Source: Verrucomicrobiota bacterium
Lineage (GTDB): Bacteria > Verrucomicrobiota > Verrucomicrobiia > Verrucomicrobiales > Akkermansiaceae
Direction of reading: 5' to 3'
NCBI GenBank assembly: GCA_017301995.1
Contig: JAFLEH010000017.1
Location: 62,001 to 126,000 of the forward strand
DNA: 64,000 bases
In this document: positions 35,999 to 43,168 of the stretch, piece by piece
How the letters are laid out: the number at the start of each line of letters is the position of its first letter
How positions within the stretch are numbered: position 1 is the stretch's first letter
Position numbers and translations under genes: made by a program
The notes under the pieces: model-generated
Told to the model about the DNA's origin: nothing
Database searches by the model: none
The model's input: only the letters and a program-made list of their open reading frames with translations

Positions 35999-36367
35999 TC
36001 AGGCCTTTTGCTTGAGCAGGTCGCGGATCTCGCCGAGAAGTTTCTCTTCGGCGGTGGGTTCCGGCGGCCCGGCGGGAGCGGCGGGTTTCTCGGACATCGC
36101 CTTGAGCCTGTTCATCGGCTTGACGAACACGAAGAACACGACCGCCGCGAGCAGCAGGAAATTGAGGACGCCATCGGTGAGATTGGCCGCACCGTTCCAG
36201 ATGGCGTTCTTGTCGAATGTGGCGGTTTTGATCATTGTGACGATAGGCATGATGATGCCGTTGACCACGCCATCGACGAGCTTGCCGAATGCGCCACCGA
36301 TGACGACACCCACTGCGAGATCGATCACATTGCCGCGGGCGATGAAGTTTTTGAATTCCTGTAACAT
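35999..36367 (-). CDS. mscL: Large-conductance mechanosensitive channel
   Basis: 122 residues from MLQEFKNFIARGNVIDLAVGVVIG; the in-frame extension to 36421 is not MscL-like. TM1 carries the conserved IARGNVIDLAVGVVIGGAF pore helix, TM2 is LNFLLLAAVVFFVFVKPMNRL, and the cytoplasmic C-terminal helix ends in EEKLLGEIRDLLKQK. MscL opens at high membrane tension and releases solutes after hypo-osmotic shock. It is a single gene, downstream-facing with respect to the tRNA. Confidence 0.96.
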   Translation of the reverse strand: MLQEFKNFIARGNVIDLAVGVVIGGAFGKLVDGVVNGIIMPIVTMIKTATFDKNAIWNGAANLTDGVLNFLLLAAVVFFVFVKPMNRLKAMSEKPAAPAGPPEPTAEEKLLGEIRDLLKQKA

Positions 36368-36569
36368 GGTATTAGCTGGGGGAGTTGCGCATGGCTTACC
36401 CGATCCCGTTAGGCGATGCAAGCGGAAAATTCGCGAAATTCATGCGTGTTAGGTCGGTTGCCCGTTTCCGGGCTGCCCTATCCGGGAACCGCGAATGGAC
36501 GCGAGAGAATGGAAACCCCATCTATCCAAATAGCTGATAACATGCCTTGTTCGCTGCGGTTACCGATGA

Positions 36570-37457
36570 TCAGGCCGTTCCCTTGATGGTCTGATAGACC
36601 GCGCGCACGGCCGCATCCGGGGCGAACGCGCCCGCGGTCAGGACGAGGCGTCGGGCACCCGCGAGGGCTGATAGGTCGAGGTTGGCGGCGTCCGGCGTGA
36701 TGATCGCCGGTTTCCCTTTCCGCATGGCGGTTTCGGCGAGGGCTTCGGCAGAGGCTTCGCCGGGTTTTCCGACGATGACGGCGGCGTCGCCGGTGGCAAG
36801 GAGGGTTTCCAGTGCCAATTCGCGTGCCGACATGGACGGCGCGGTGGTGTTGAGAAAGGTGACCCTCGCGTCGCGGTAGCGCATCCGGAGTTGGTCCACC
36901 AGCCACGCGACCTTGCGGGGGGACAGAGTGGTCTGGCAGACCGCGCCGAACGCCGGCTCGAAGCTCAGCCGCGCGGTGTCGGTGGTGTCCTCAAGGATCC
37001 GGGTGCCAGTCGCCACGGATGCCAGCGCGCGCGATTCCGGGTCGTCATGACGGCCGATCACCAGAGGTTGCGCGCCCTCCATCCGCAGTAGGCCGAGCGC
37101 CACTTGCGCCCTGCGGAAATGCGGGGACGTCAGGTCAACCAGCGGATGGCCGGCTTCATTCCAATCGTGGCGGTCGCGGGGTGATATTCCAGTGTAGGGA
37201 AGCACCACATGGCGGAAGCGGAAGAAGTCCGGCTCAGAGACGCCCTCGACCACCCCTAACGACGCCAACCGCGCCGAAATTCCGTCGTCGGGCATCAACA
37301 CGCCCGCCACGGCGACACGCCCGCCCGCGCGAGCCAGGTCCTCGATTTTCGCCAGAGCGGCGCGGGTTTCAGGGTCCATACCACACACGGTGGCCACGCG
37401 GAGATTCAGGGTGGTTTTTTGCCTTGCGGCCGGGGGTTCTTCAAGGGTTGCGATCAT
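36570..37457 (-). CDS. IspH/LytB-fold paralogue lacking two of three Fe-S cysteines
   Basis: 295 residues from the ATG of MIATLEEPPAARQK. The chain follows IspH (HMBPP reductase) along most of its length: YTGISPRDRHDW for AHGVSQAVRNEA, QPLVIGRHDDPESRAL for the GHAGHPEVEG segment, AVCQTTLSPRKVAWLVDQL for MTQTTLS, VIVGKPGEASAEALAETA for GSKNSSNSNRLAE, and LVLTAGAFAPD for GVTAGASAPD. Of the three cysteines that hold the [4Fe-4S] cluster in IspH, only the first has a candidate (Cys25); the second is Ser111 and the third Phe201. The substrate-binding His and Glu of the HPE motif are also changed. It is unlikely to be a functional HMBPP reductase. Two CTTTG-N5-CAAAG palindromes lie directly upstream. 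Confidence 0.8.
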   Translation of the reverse strand: MIATLEEPPAARQKTTLNLRVATVCGMDPETRAALAKIEDLARAGGRVAVAGVLMPDDGISARLASLGVVEGVSEPDFFRFRHVVLPYTGISPRDRHDWNEAGHPLVDLTSPHFRRAQVALGLLRMEGAQPLVIGRHDDPESRALASVATGTRILEDTTDTARLSFEPAFGAVCQTTLSPRKVAWLVDQLRMRYRDARVTFLNTTAPSMSARELALETLLATGDAAVIVGKPGEASAEALAETAMRKGKPAIITPDAANLDLSALAGARRLVLTAGAFAPDAAVRAVYQTIKGTA

Positions 37458-37459
37458 GG

Positions 37460-37474
37460 CTTTGTAATGCAAAG
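37460..37474. promoter_or_regulatory. Palindromic operator candidate, site 1 (CTTTGTAATGCAAAG)
   Basis: A 15-bp inverted repeat CTTTG-N5-CAAAG, 3 bp upstream of the start codon of the IspH-like gene. A protein bound here would block ribosome access or transcription. It is identical in its half-sites to sites 2 and 3. Confidence 0.7.
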
Positions 37475-37528
37475 TTTTTGGTTCTAAAAATCCCCGGCCA
37501 AGGGGAGCGCGGACCGGGGTGACATTCG

Positions 37529-37543
37529 CTTTGTAACACAAAG
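37529..37543. promoter_or_regulatory. Palindromic operator candidate, site 2 (CTTTGTAACACAAAG)
   Basis: Same half-sites as site 1, with one more matching pair outside (G...C at 37528 and 37544). It lies 72 bp upstream of the IspH-like start codon, between it and the regulator stop at 37585. The spacing from site 1 (69 bp centre to centre) is compatible with cooperative binding or with flanking a promoter. Confidence 0.7.
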
Positions 37544-37584
37544 CACGATTTCGCCAAGCAAAAATTTCGAAAATTTTCGCGGGG

Positions 37585-37884
37585 CTATTTTCTCAGTCCG
37601 ATGATCTGTTCGAGAATGCCGAGGTAGTCGAGGAAAGCCTTGCGTCCGCCGGGCGTGAGCCGATAGAGCGTTTGCGGGCGGCCGTCGCCGCTGAGTTTCT
37701 CGCCTTCGATGAATTCGGCCTTCTCGAGGGTGCGGAGGTGGGTGATGAGGTTGCCGTCGGACATGTCGAGTTGGGCCTTGATGTCCTGGAATGCCCATGG
37801 CTCCGCCCGCGAGGCGAGCAGCGTCATGATGGCGAGGCGGCCCTTCTCGTGGATGATTTTGTCCAACTGTGAGAAATCGATCAT
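37585..37884 (-). CDS. Winged-helix transcriptional regulator (HTH_34 / MarR-like)
   Basis: 99 residues: MIDFSQLDKIIHEKGRLAIM..., a single winged-helix domain. The recognition helix region is DMSDGNLITHLRTLEKAEFI and the wing is GRPQTLYRLTPGGRKAF. This matches the compact regulators grouped as 'winged helix DNA-binding domain' (HTH_34), which typically sit next to a small integral membrane protein. The start overlaps the stop of the preceding membrane protein gene as ATGA, so the two are translationally coupled. Its likely operator is the CTTTG-N5-CAAAG palindrome found upstream of its own operon and of the IspH-like gene. Confidence 0.9.
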   Translation of the reverse strand: MIDFSQLDKIIHEKGRLAIMTLLASRAEPWAFQDIKAQLDMSDGNLITHLRTLEKAEFIEGEKLSGDGRPQTLYRLTPGGRKAFLDYLGILEQIIGLRK

Positions 37885-38510
37885 GCCGGATCGGGGGAAC
37901 GCTCTTTGGTGGTGACGATGATGGCGCCGTAAATGATGTGGAACCCGCCGAAGGCGATCGCCATGAGTTGGGAGGGGGTCACCCGGTTGATGAGGTAGCA
38001 GGTGAGCTGGTTGACGCGGGTGATCTCGGCGAGGCTGTAGAGGCCGAAGATCACGAAAATCCAGCCGAGCCAGACCATCGAGCGGGGTGCGAACTCGCGG
38101 ATCGCGAGGAGGGCGATGCCGTAGTGGAGGATCCAGATGGCGGCTGCGGCGTAAGTGTTCGCGGAGTCGCCGGAACGGACGAACAACAGGCCGAGAAACC
38201 CACCCGCGATGATCGACGGAGCCGCTCCCCGCAGGGCGGTGCGGAGGCCCACGCTCCAGAACGAGCGGCCGTGGGCGGCACTGGCGCGGATGATTTGGAA
38301 GAGGTTGAAAACCACCACCAGGGCCAGTCCGGCGAGCCAGCAATTCGCCCATGCCCAGCCGGTTTTGTTGTCGGAAAACCATGCCGCCGCCAATGCCGCC
38401 GCGCCTCCAATGAGGGCGGTTTCCCCGGACAAGGCCCTGAAGATCGTGGCCCGCTCCATGGTCATCCGGATCATTTTGAGTTGCTCAACCGCCTCGTCGC
38501 GCGTGGTCAT
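37881..38510 (-). CDS. Six-helix integral membrane protein, regulator partner
   Basis: 209 residues from the ATG of MTTRDEAVEQLKMIR. Six hydrophobic segments can be picked out (ALIGGAAALAAAWF, CWLAGLALVVVFNLF, PSIIAGGFLGLLFV, AAIWILHYGIALLAI, VWLGWIFVIFGLYSL, LMAIAFGGFHIIYGAIIV) after an amphipathic N-terminal helix. No known transporter or enzyme motif is seen. It is the first gene of a two-gene operon with the winged-helix regulator, and the site-3 palindrome lies 8 bp upstream of its start. A sensor or anti-regulator role at the membrane is inference. Confidence 0.85.
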   Translation of the reverse strand: MTTRDEAVEQLKMIRMTMERATIFRALSGETALIGGAAALAAAWFSDNKTGWAWANCWLAGLALVVVFNLFQIIRASAAHGRSFWSVGLRTALRGAAPSIIAGGFLGLLFVRSGDSANTYAAAAIWILHYGIALLAIREFAPRSMVWLGWIFVIFGLYSLAEITRVNQLTCYLINRVTPSQLMAIAFGGFHIIYGAIIVTTKERSPDPA

Positions 38511-38518
38511 GCGTTTGT

Positions 38519-38533
38519 CTTTGCCAGACAAAG
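38519..38533. promoter_or_regulatory. Palindromic operator candidate, site 3 (CTTTGCCAGACAAAG)
   Basis: Third CTTTG-N5-CAAAG palindrome, also readable as TTTGTCT...AGACAAA. It lies in the 57-bp gap between the divergent membrane-protein/regulator operon and the pseudouridine synthase gene. Its position next to the operon start fits autoregulation and could affect the divergent gene too. Confidence 0.7.
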
Positions 38534-38567
38534 CCGCCAACGACAAGAAAAATCTCATGAGGACGAT

Positions 38568-39440
38568 ATGCGCCTTGCGCGGCGACCGGAGCGGCCGGAT
38601 GCTGCGGCGGTGAGCTTGCAGGTGGTGGTGAATTTCCGAGTCGTCGGAGAGTGCGAGGACTGGCTGGTCGTGGACAAGCCGGCCCCGCTGATCGTTCACC
38701 CGGCGAACCGCAAGCCGGAGCCGACGTTGTTAGGCGGGGTCGAGTGGCTGTTGGCCTACGAGATGGAAAACGGCGCGTGTCCCGCGGTGGTGAACCGCCT
38801 GGATCGCGAAACGAGCGGCCTGGTGGTGATCGCCAAGCATACCAGGGCGGCGCGGGATCTGGGCGGCATTTTCACCCGGCGGGAGGTGGAAAAGGAATAC
38901 CTGGCGATCGTCAACGGCTGGCCGGAGCAGGACGCATGGGAGTGTGCGGCGCCGATCTTGCGGGCCGGGGAGTTGGGACCGTCGTCGATTTGGGTCCGGC
39001 AGATGGTCCATCCGTTGGGCAAGGACTGCGTGACTCGGTTCGGGGTGGTCGAGCGCTTTGCGAGGACGGAAGGCAGATTCGCTGTGGTTAGGTGTCGCCC
39101 GGAATCCGGCAGAATGCACCAGATCCGCGTGCATTTGGCTCATGGCGGCCATCCCATCGTGGGCGACAAAATCTATTCGGGAAACGGTGACGAATACGTC
39201 GAGTGGATGGCGACCGGTTGGACTGGCGAGCTTGCCCGACGGCTTTGGCTACCACGGCACGCCCTGCACGCCTCGGTGCTGGCGTTCCAATGGAACGGTG
39301 TGAAACACGAGTGGACGGTTGGTTTGCCCACCGACTTGGCGGCGTTTGTGGCGGGTGAGGCGGTTGGCAGCCACCCGGAGGCGATGCTTTGGAACCGCCA
39401 CACCGGATTGGCTCCTCTTGCCGGAGGAACCGGCGGGTGA
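38568..39440 (+). CDS. RluA-family pseudouridine synthase
   Basis: 290 residues from the ATG at 38568, which has GAGGA five bases before it; a GTG 14 codons later is an alternative. The open frame continues upstream to 37869 antisense to the membrane protein and is not used. The catalytic aspartate is Asp79 in VNRLDRETSGLVV. KEYLAIVNGWP and RPESGRMHQIRVHLAHGGHPIVGDKIY are the other conserved blocks. These enzymes isomerise uridine in rRNA or tRNA; the target cannot be told from sequence. There is no N-terminal S4 domain. Confidence 0.93.
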   Translation: MRLARRPERPDAAAVSLQVVVNFRVVGECEDWLVVDKPAPLIVHPANRKPEPTLLGGVEWLLAYEMENGACPAVVNRLDRETSGLVVIAKHTRAARDLGGIFTRREVEKEYLAIVNGWPEQDAWECAAPILRAGELGPSSIWVRQMVHPLGKDCVTRFGVVERFARTEGRFAVVRCRPESGRMHQIRVHLAHGGHPIVGDKIYSGNGDEYVEWMATGWTGELARRLWLPRHALHASVLAFQWNGVKHEWTVGLPTDLAAFVAGEAVGSHPEAMLWNRHTGLAPLAGGTGG

Positions 39441-39498
39441 TCCGATAATCGTGACATGCGGCTTGCGTTTCGGGCGGGATGGGGTAGGAATTCCGCCG

Positions 39499-40164
39499 AT
39501 GAAACGTCGCTCCGCCATTCTTTCGCTACTGTTGTTTCCGTTTGTCGCCTGCTGCCAGGAAACCAAGGATCAGCCCGAAAAGCCCGCCGCACCCGCAACA
39601 ACCACCACGGAATCCAAGCCCGCCGCCGGGAAAAAGGTCCGGTTCAAGACCAACAAGGGTGACATCGTGGTCGAACTCAACGCCGAGAAAGCGCCGGTCA
39701 CCGTGGAGAATTTCCTCAAATACGTGAACAAAAAGCACTACGACGGCACCGTTTTCCACCGGGTGATCGCGGACTTCATGATCCAGGGCGGCGGTTTCGC
39801 CGTGGAAGGTGGCAAGCTGGTTGAGAAATCCACCGGCAAGGGCATCGTCAACGAGGGCCGCAACGGCTTGAAAAACGACCGCGGAACCATCGCGATGGCC
39901 CGCACGGCGGATCCCAACAGTGCCACCGCCCAGTTTTTCATCAACGTGAAGGACAATCCGGGGCTGAATTTCCCGAACAATGGCGGCTACGCGGTGTTCG
40001 GCAAGGTGGTTTCCGGCATGGAGGTGGTGGACGCGATCAAGGGCGTGGCCACCGGTGAGAAGGCTCTCACCATGCTTCACCCGCAGACCGGCGAGCGTCT
40101 CACCATGCCCAACGGCGATGTGCCGGTGGAAAACGTGGTGATCCTGTCCGCCTCCGCCGAATAA
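39499..40164 (+). CDS. Lipoprotein peptidyl-prolyl cis-trans isomerase (cyclophilin)
   Basis: 221 residues from the ATG at 39499, with GTAGGAA upstream. The N-terminal signal ends in FVACC, a lipobox, followed by a Pro/Thr/Ala-rich linker. The cyclophilin domain starts near residue 50 (VRFKTNKGDIVVELNAEKAP). The active-site segments FHRVIADFMIQGGG and SATAQFFINVKDN are present, including the catalytic Arg and the Gln/Phe of the hydrophobic pocket. It is expected to help protein folding at the periplasmic side of a membrane. plsY follows after 20 bp. Confidence 0.92.
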   Translation: MKRRSAILSLLLFPFVACCQETKDQPEKPAAPATTTTESKPAAGKKVRFKTNKGDIVVELNAEKAPVTVENFLKYVNKKHYDGTVFHRVIADFMIQGGGFAVEGGKLVEKSTGKGIVNEGRNGLKNDRGTIAMARTADPNSATAQFFINVKDNPGLNFPNNGGYAVFGKVVSGMEVVDAIKGVATGEKALTMLHPQTGERLTMPNGDVPVENVVILSASAE

Positions 40165-40184
40165 TCCCTCGCCCCCAAGCGCCG

Positions 40185-40889
40185 ATGATGCTCTGGCTCT
40201 GCCCGTTGCTGGCTTTCCTGTTGGGCTCGATTCCGTTCGGGCTGTTGATTTCCAAAGCGCGCGGCGTGGACATCCGCCAGCATGGTTCCGGCAACATCGG
40301 CGCCACCAACGTGCTGCGGGTGTTAGGTAAAAAATACGGCATCGCCTGCCTGACGCTGGATATCCTCAAGGGATTCGTGCCCACGTTGCTCGCGATCAAC
40401 CTGATCCGCTTCACCGGACAGCCAGTCGGAATGGGGGTCGGCGCGCTGATGGCCCATGCCTATCAGTTTCCCGCCGGGGAGCAGTTCACCGCGCAACTCC
40501 TGCAGGTGGTTTCCGGGCTCTGCGCCATTCTCGGGCACAATTATTCCCCGTGGGTCGGCTTCAAGGGCGGGAAGGGGATCGCCACCTCGGCGGGGGTTGT
40601 TATCGCGCTGATGCCTGCCGCCATTGTGCTCCTCGTCGCCATCTGGCTGGTGGTTTTTCTAACTACGAGATATGTTTCGGTGGCCAGCATCATCGCGGTG
40701 GTGGCTCTGCCGGCGCTCACCCTCTACGGCTCCTGGCACCACGGACGGCTTCAGGACGGCACGTGGAACAAGCCGCTGTTCGGACTTTCCCTCGCCATCG
40801 CCGTGATGGGCGTGTGGAAGCACCGCGCCAACATCCGACGTTTGATGGCGGGAACCGAAAACCGGTTCGAGCGCAAACGCAAAGCCTAA
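40185..40889 (+). CDS. plsY: Glycerol-3-phosphate acyltransferase PlsY
   Basis: 234 residues, multipass. The three conserved cytoplasmic motifs are visible: LLGSIPFGLLISK followed by GSGNIGATNVLR (motif 1), DILKGFVP, and LGHNYSPWVGFKGGKGIATSAG (motif 2). PlsY transfers acyl from acyl-phosphate to glycerol-3-phosphate, the first step of phospholipid synthesis. Two ATGs stand together at the start. gpsA, which makes its glycerol-3-phosphate substrate, follows after 43 bp, so the two form a lipid-precursor pair. Confidence 0.96.
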   Translation: MMLWLCPLLAFLLGSIPFGLLISKARGVDIRQHGSGNIGATNVLRVLGKKYGIACLTLDILKGFVPTLLAINLIRFTGQPVGMGVGALMAHAYQFPAGEQFTAQLLQVVSGLCAILGHNYSPWVGFKGGKGIATSAGVVIALMPAAIVLLVAIWLVVFLTTRYVSVASIIAVVALPALTLYGSWHHGRLQDGTWNKPLFGLSLAIAVMGVWKHRANIRRLMAGTENRFERKRKA

Positions 40890-40932
40890 CCAACCACCGG
40901 ACCGGCCGGCTTTCCAACCGATTTTCCTTCCC

Positions 40933-41940
40933 ATGAAAGTACCCTTCACTTCCGCCGCCATTATCGGCGCAGGCTCACTCGGCACCGCCCTGGCGAAGCT
41001 GCTGGCGCCGAAACTCGAATCCATCCTGCTCGTCTCCATCGAGGAAGACGTGGTGGCCGGCATCAACCGCGAACACCGCAACCCGAAATACCTCCGCGAC
41101 GTCGCGCTTCCCGAGCACATCCGCGCCACCTCCGACCACCGCGAGGCGGTCGGCTTTCCGCTGATCCTAGTGGCGGTTCCCTCGTCCGCCGTGCGCGCCG
41201 AGGCCGGAAAACTCGCCGCCGCAGGATTGCCTCCGGAAACGCCATTGCTTTCCTGCGCCAAAGGCATCGAACGCGACACGGGCGAGCGGCTCAGCCAGAT
41301 TCTAACCGACGTGTTGCCCGCCAATCCGGTCGGCGTCCTAACCGGCCCCAACCACGCCGAGGAGATCGCGCTCGACATGGTGACCTGCGCGGTGGTGGCC
41401 TCGCGCGACGCCGATCTCGCTCAGGCGCTGCAGGATCTTTTCACGCTCCCCCATTTCCGGGTTTACACCAGCGACGACGTGCCCGGCGTGGAACTCGGCG
41501 GCGCGGTGAAAAACGTCTATGCGATCGCCGCGGGCATGGCCCACGGTCTCGGATTGGGCGATAACGCGGTTGCCGCGCTGGTCACCCGCGCCCTGGCGGA
41601 AATGACCCGACTGGGAGTCGCACTCGGCGGTCGCCCGGAAACCTTCGCCGGTCTATCCGGGGTGGGGGACCTCATCGTCACCTGTTTCTCGGAGCACTCC
41701 CGCAACCATCGCGTCGGCCACGCCATCGGCACCGGCAAGACGCTGGAGGAAGCCGTCGCCTCGCTCGGAATGGTCGCGGAAGGAGTTCCCAACGCCCTAT
41801 CCATCCACGACGCCGCCCGCAAACTCGGCGTCCGCACCCCGATCATTGACGGAGTCCACGCGATTCTCTATCAGGACAAGCCGGCCGCGGTCGCGATGCG
41901 CGAACTGCTCGACCGCGACCCGCGTCCGGAAGTGAGTTAG
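40933..41940 (+). CDS. gpsA: NAD(P)H-dependent glycerol-3-phosphate dehydrogenase
   Basis: 335 residues. Rossmann loop IIGAGSLGTALAKLL at residues 10-24; the catalytic lysine is in GGAVKNVYAIAAGMAHGLGLGDNA; the substrate site is in AGLSGVGDLIVTCFSEHSRN. It reduces dihydroxyacetone phosphate to sn-glycerol-3-phosphate. The Rossmann loop has Ser-Leu-Gly where many GpsA have Ala/Ser-Trp-Gly. It lies downstream of plsY. Confidence 0.95.
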   Translation: MKVPFTSAAIIGAGSLGTALAKLLAPKLESILLVSIEEDVVAGINREHRNPKYLRDVALPEHIRATSDHREAVGFPLILVAVPSSAVRAEAGKLAAAGLPPETPLLSCAKGIERDTGERLSQILTDVLPANPVGVLTGPNHAEEIALDMVTCAVVASRDADLAQALQDLFTLPHFRVYTSDDVPGVELGGAVKNVYAIAAGMAHGLGLGDNAVAALVTRALAEMTRLGVALGGRPETFAGLSGVGDLIVTCFSEHSRNHRVGHAIGTGKTLEEAVASLGMVAEGVPNALSIHDAARKLGVRTPIIDGVHAILYQDKPAAVAMRELLDRDPRPEVS

Positions 41941-41960
41941 TTCGTCCGCAGCTTCCGCGC

Positions 41961-41984
41961 GTAGCCGCGCTCGTGAGAGCGTGG
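41961..41984 (+). repeat. Dispersed 24-bp hairpin repeat, copy 2
   Basis: Matches 4985-5008 in the opposite orientation with one mismatch; the core is the hairpin CGCTC-GTGA-GAGCG. It lies 20 bp after the gpsA stop, in the position of a palindromic intergenic (REP-like) unit. The rest of 41985-42226 shows no gene; it includes a 'caccgccaagacgcgaagttcgcc' type spacer seen here at 42013-42036. Confidence 0.65.
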
Positions 41985-42226
41985 TTTCCCAGGTGCGCCC
42001 AGCCAAAAAATTTCACCGCCAAGACGCGAAGTTCGCCCAGAAGAACGAAGATCGGAAATGGTGGATCGTGGATGAAGGGCGCAGACATCGCGGCGCAACC
42101 GCTCCCGCCTGATAGTCGCACGCCGGACGAGATTATCCTTGTCAGATCAATGGGTTCCGGCCAGCCTCATTGCCGGGGAGCCGTGCTGATATCAGTTCCC
42201 GACATGCTACGGAAAAATTTTGTTGT

Positions 42227-43036
42227 ATGAAAAAAGCGCTCGCTCGCATCGCCGCAAGTGGATTTGCCTTCCTCCTAGTTGCTTGTGAAAAGCAGCAAAC
42301 TGACGAGCGGATCTATTTTGTCTCCGGTTCGACGGGTGGCAAGGTTGACATTTTCGTCAACGGCAATCCGACCAACGGAGGCAAAGCCCTTACACTTTTT
42401 CTTGCTGATGGGAAGAACACCATAGAACTCAAGGGTGATGTTCCGGAGAACGGATACGACTTGCGCGTGCTCCGAGGGCTCAGCATCTTCGATGCGGAGG
42501 CCCAGATGATCGCCGAGAAGCGCCAGGAAGCCTCCGGGAAAACTGATAATGGGACTATAGAGTTTGACGCGGCGATCAGCGGGCGATGGGCTTGGGAGAG
42601 CGCGGACGTGCTTGGGACTCTTTCCAGTGAGGATCAGGCGGCAATCTATACAATCTATGACAACATTTGTGCCGAGATGAAGAGCGACGGCTTCGAACCG
42701 ACGGCTCTACTTGGTCGGGGTGACGTTGTTCTTTGGAGCGGGTCCCAAGAACATGCCTCGAACTTTCAGCGGCAGTTGAAGGAGATTGGGACGAAGATCC
42801 CGCCCAGGTCCGAATTGGTATTCCAGAGCACGACGCATGATAAACTGCGGTTGCTTGCCGGCAGGCAGATTGTTATGCTGACTTGTGATCAGGGGAAACT
42901 CGTCTATCTCGGGCCTCCCCAAGGAACCGATCCACCTGAATCGGGGGAGATTAAGTGGACGTTTTTCTACGGATTCTCTGAGATGTTCTTCATCAGGGTT
43001 GATGGCTCCTGGAAGCTGCTGGTGCCGAATCTTTAA
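42227..43036 (+). CDS. Orphan lipoprotein, unknown function
   Basis: 269 residues from MKKALARIAASGFAFLLVAC, a lipoprotein signal with Cys at about 20. The mature protein begins with a beta-rich part (RIYFVSGSTGGKVDIFVNGN, then GKNTIELKGDVP) resembling small Ig/PEGA-like folds, followed by mixed alpha/beta. No family is recognised. Codon use and base composition are clearly lower in G+C than in flanking genes, and AGG/ATA-type rare codons are commoner, which suggests recent acquisition. A longer frame to 42170 precedes the signal and is not used. Confidence 0.75.
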   Translation: MKKALARIAASGFAFLLVACEKQQTDERIYFVSGSTGGKVDIFVNGNPTNGGKALTLFLADGKNTIELKGDVPENGYDLRVLRGLSIFDAEAQMIAEKRQEASGKTDNGTIEFDAAISGRWAWESADVLGTLSSEDQAAIYTIYDNICAEMKSDGFEPTALLGRGDVVLWSGSQEHASNFQRQLKEIGTKIPPRSELVFQSTTHDKLRLLAGRQIVMLTCDQGKLVYLGPPQGTDPPESGEIKWTFFYGFSEMFFIRVDGSWKLLVPNL

Positions 43037-43103
43037 TCACCCGGCACGATGTCTCTCCCAACGACTACCCTGCCTCCAGTTCCAACCACCCTGGCCGCCA
43101 CAA

Positions 43104-43140
43104 GCCCAACCCACAATCGAGGCCTCGTCCCCGGTTAGGC
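43104..43140. other. Cassette-boundary-like hairpin GCCCAAC...GTTAGGC
   Basis: GCCCAAC fits the left core (RYYYAAC) and GTTAGGC the right core (GTTRRRY) of integron attC sites, and the two are largely complementary. Between them is a perfect inner palindrome CGAGGCCTCG. At 37 bp the structure is shorter than known functional attC sites. The next gene begins 28 bp beyond the right core, as in gene cassettes. This is a resemblance, not a proven site. Confidence 0.3.
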
Positions 43141-43168
43141 ATACGAGGAATCAAGTATCGAGCAAATA

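Noticed and set aside
34525..36015. 496-residue plus-strand frame opposite speA
   Set aside because: Antisense to a complete SpeA and runs through the tRNA-Leu gene; composition typical of a shadow frame.
37869..38567. N-terminal extension of the pseudouridine synthase frame
   Set aside because: It is antisense to the well-supported membrane-protein/regulator operon, and a ribosome binding site precedes the ATG at 38568.
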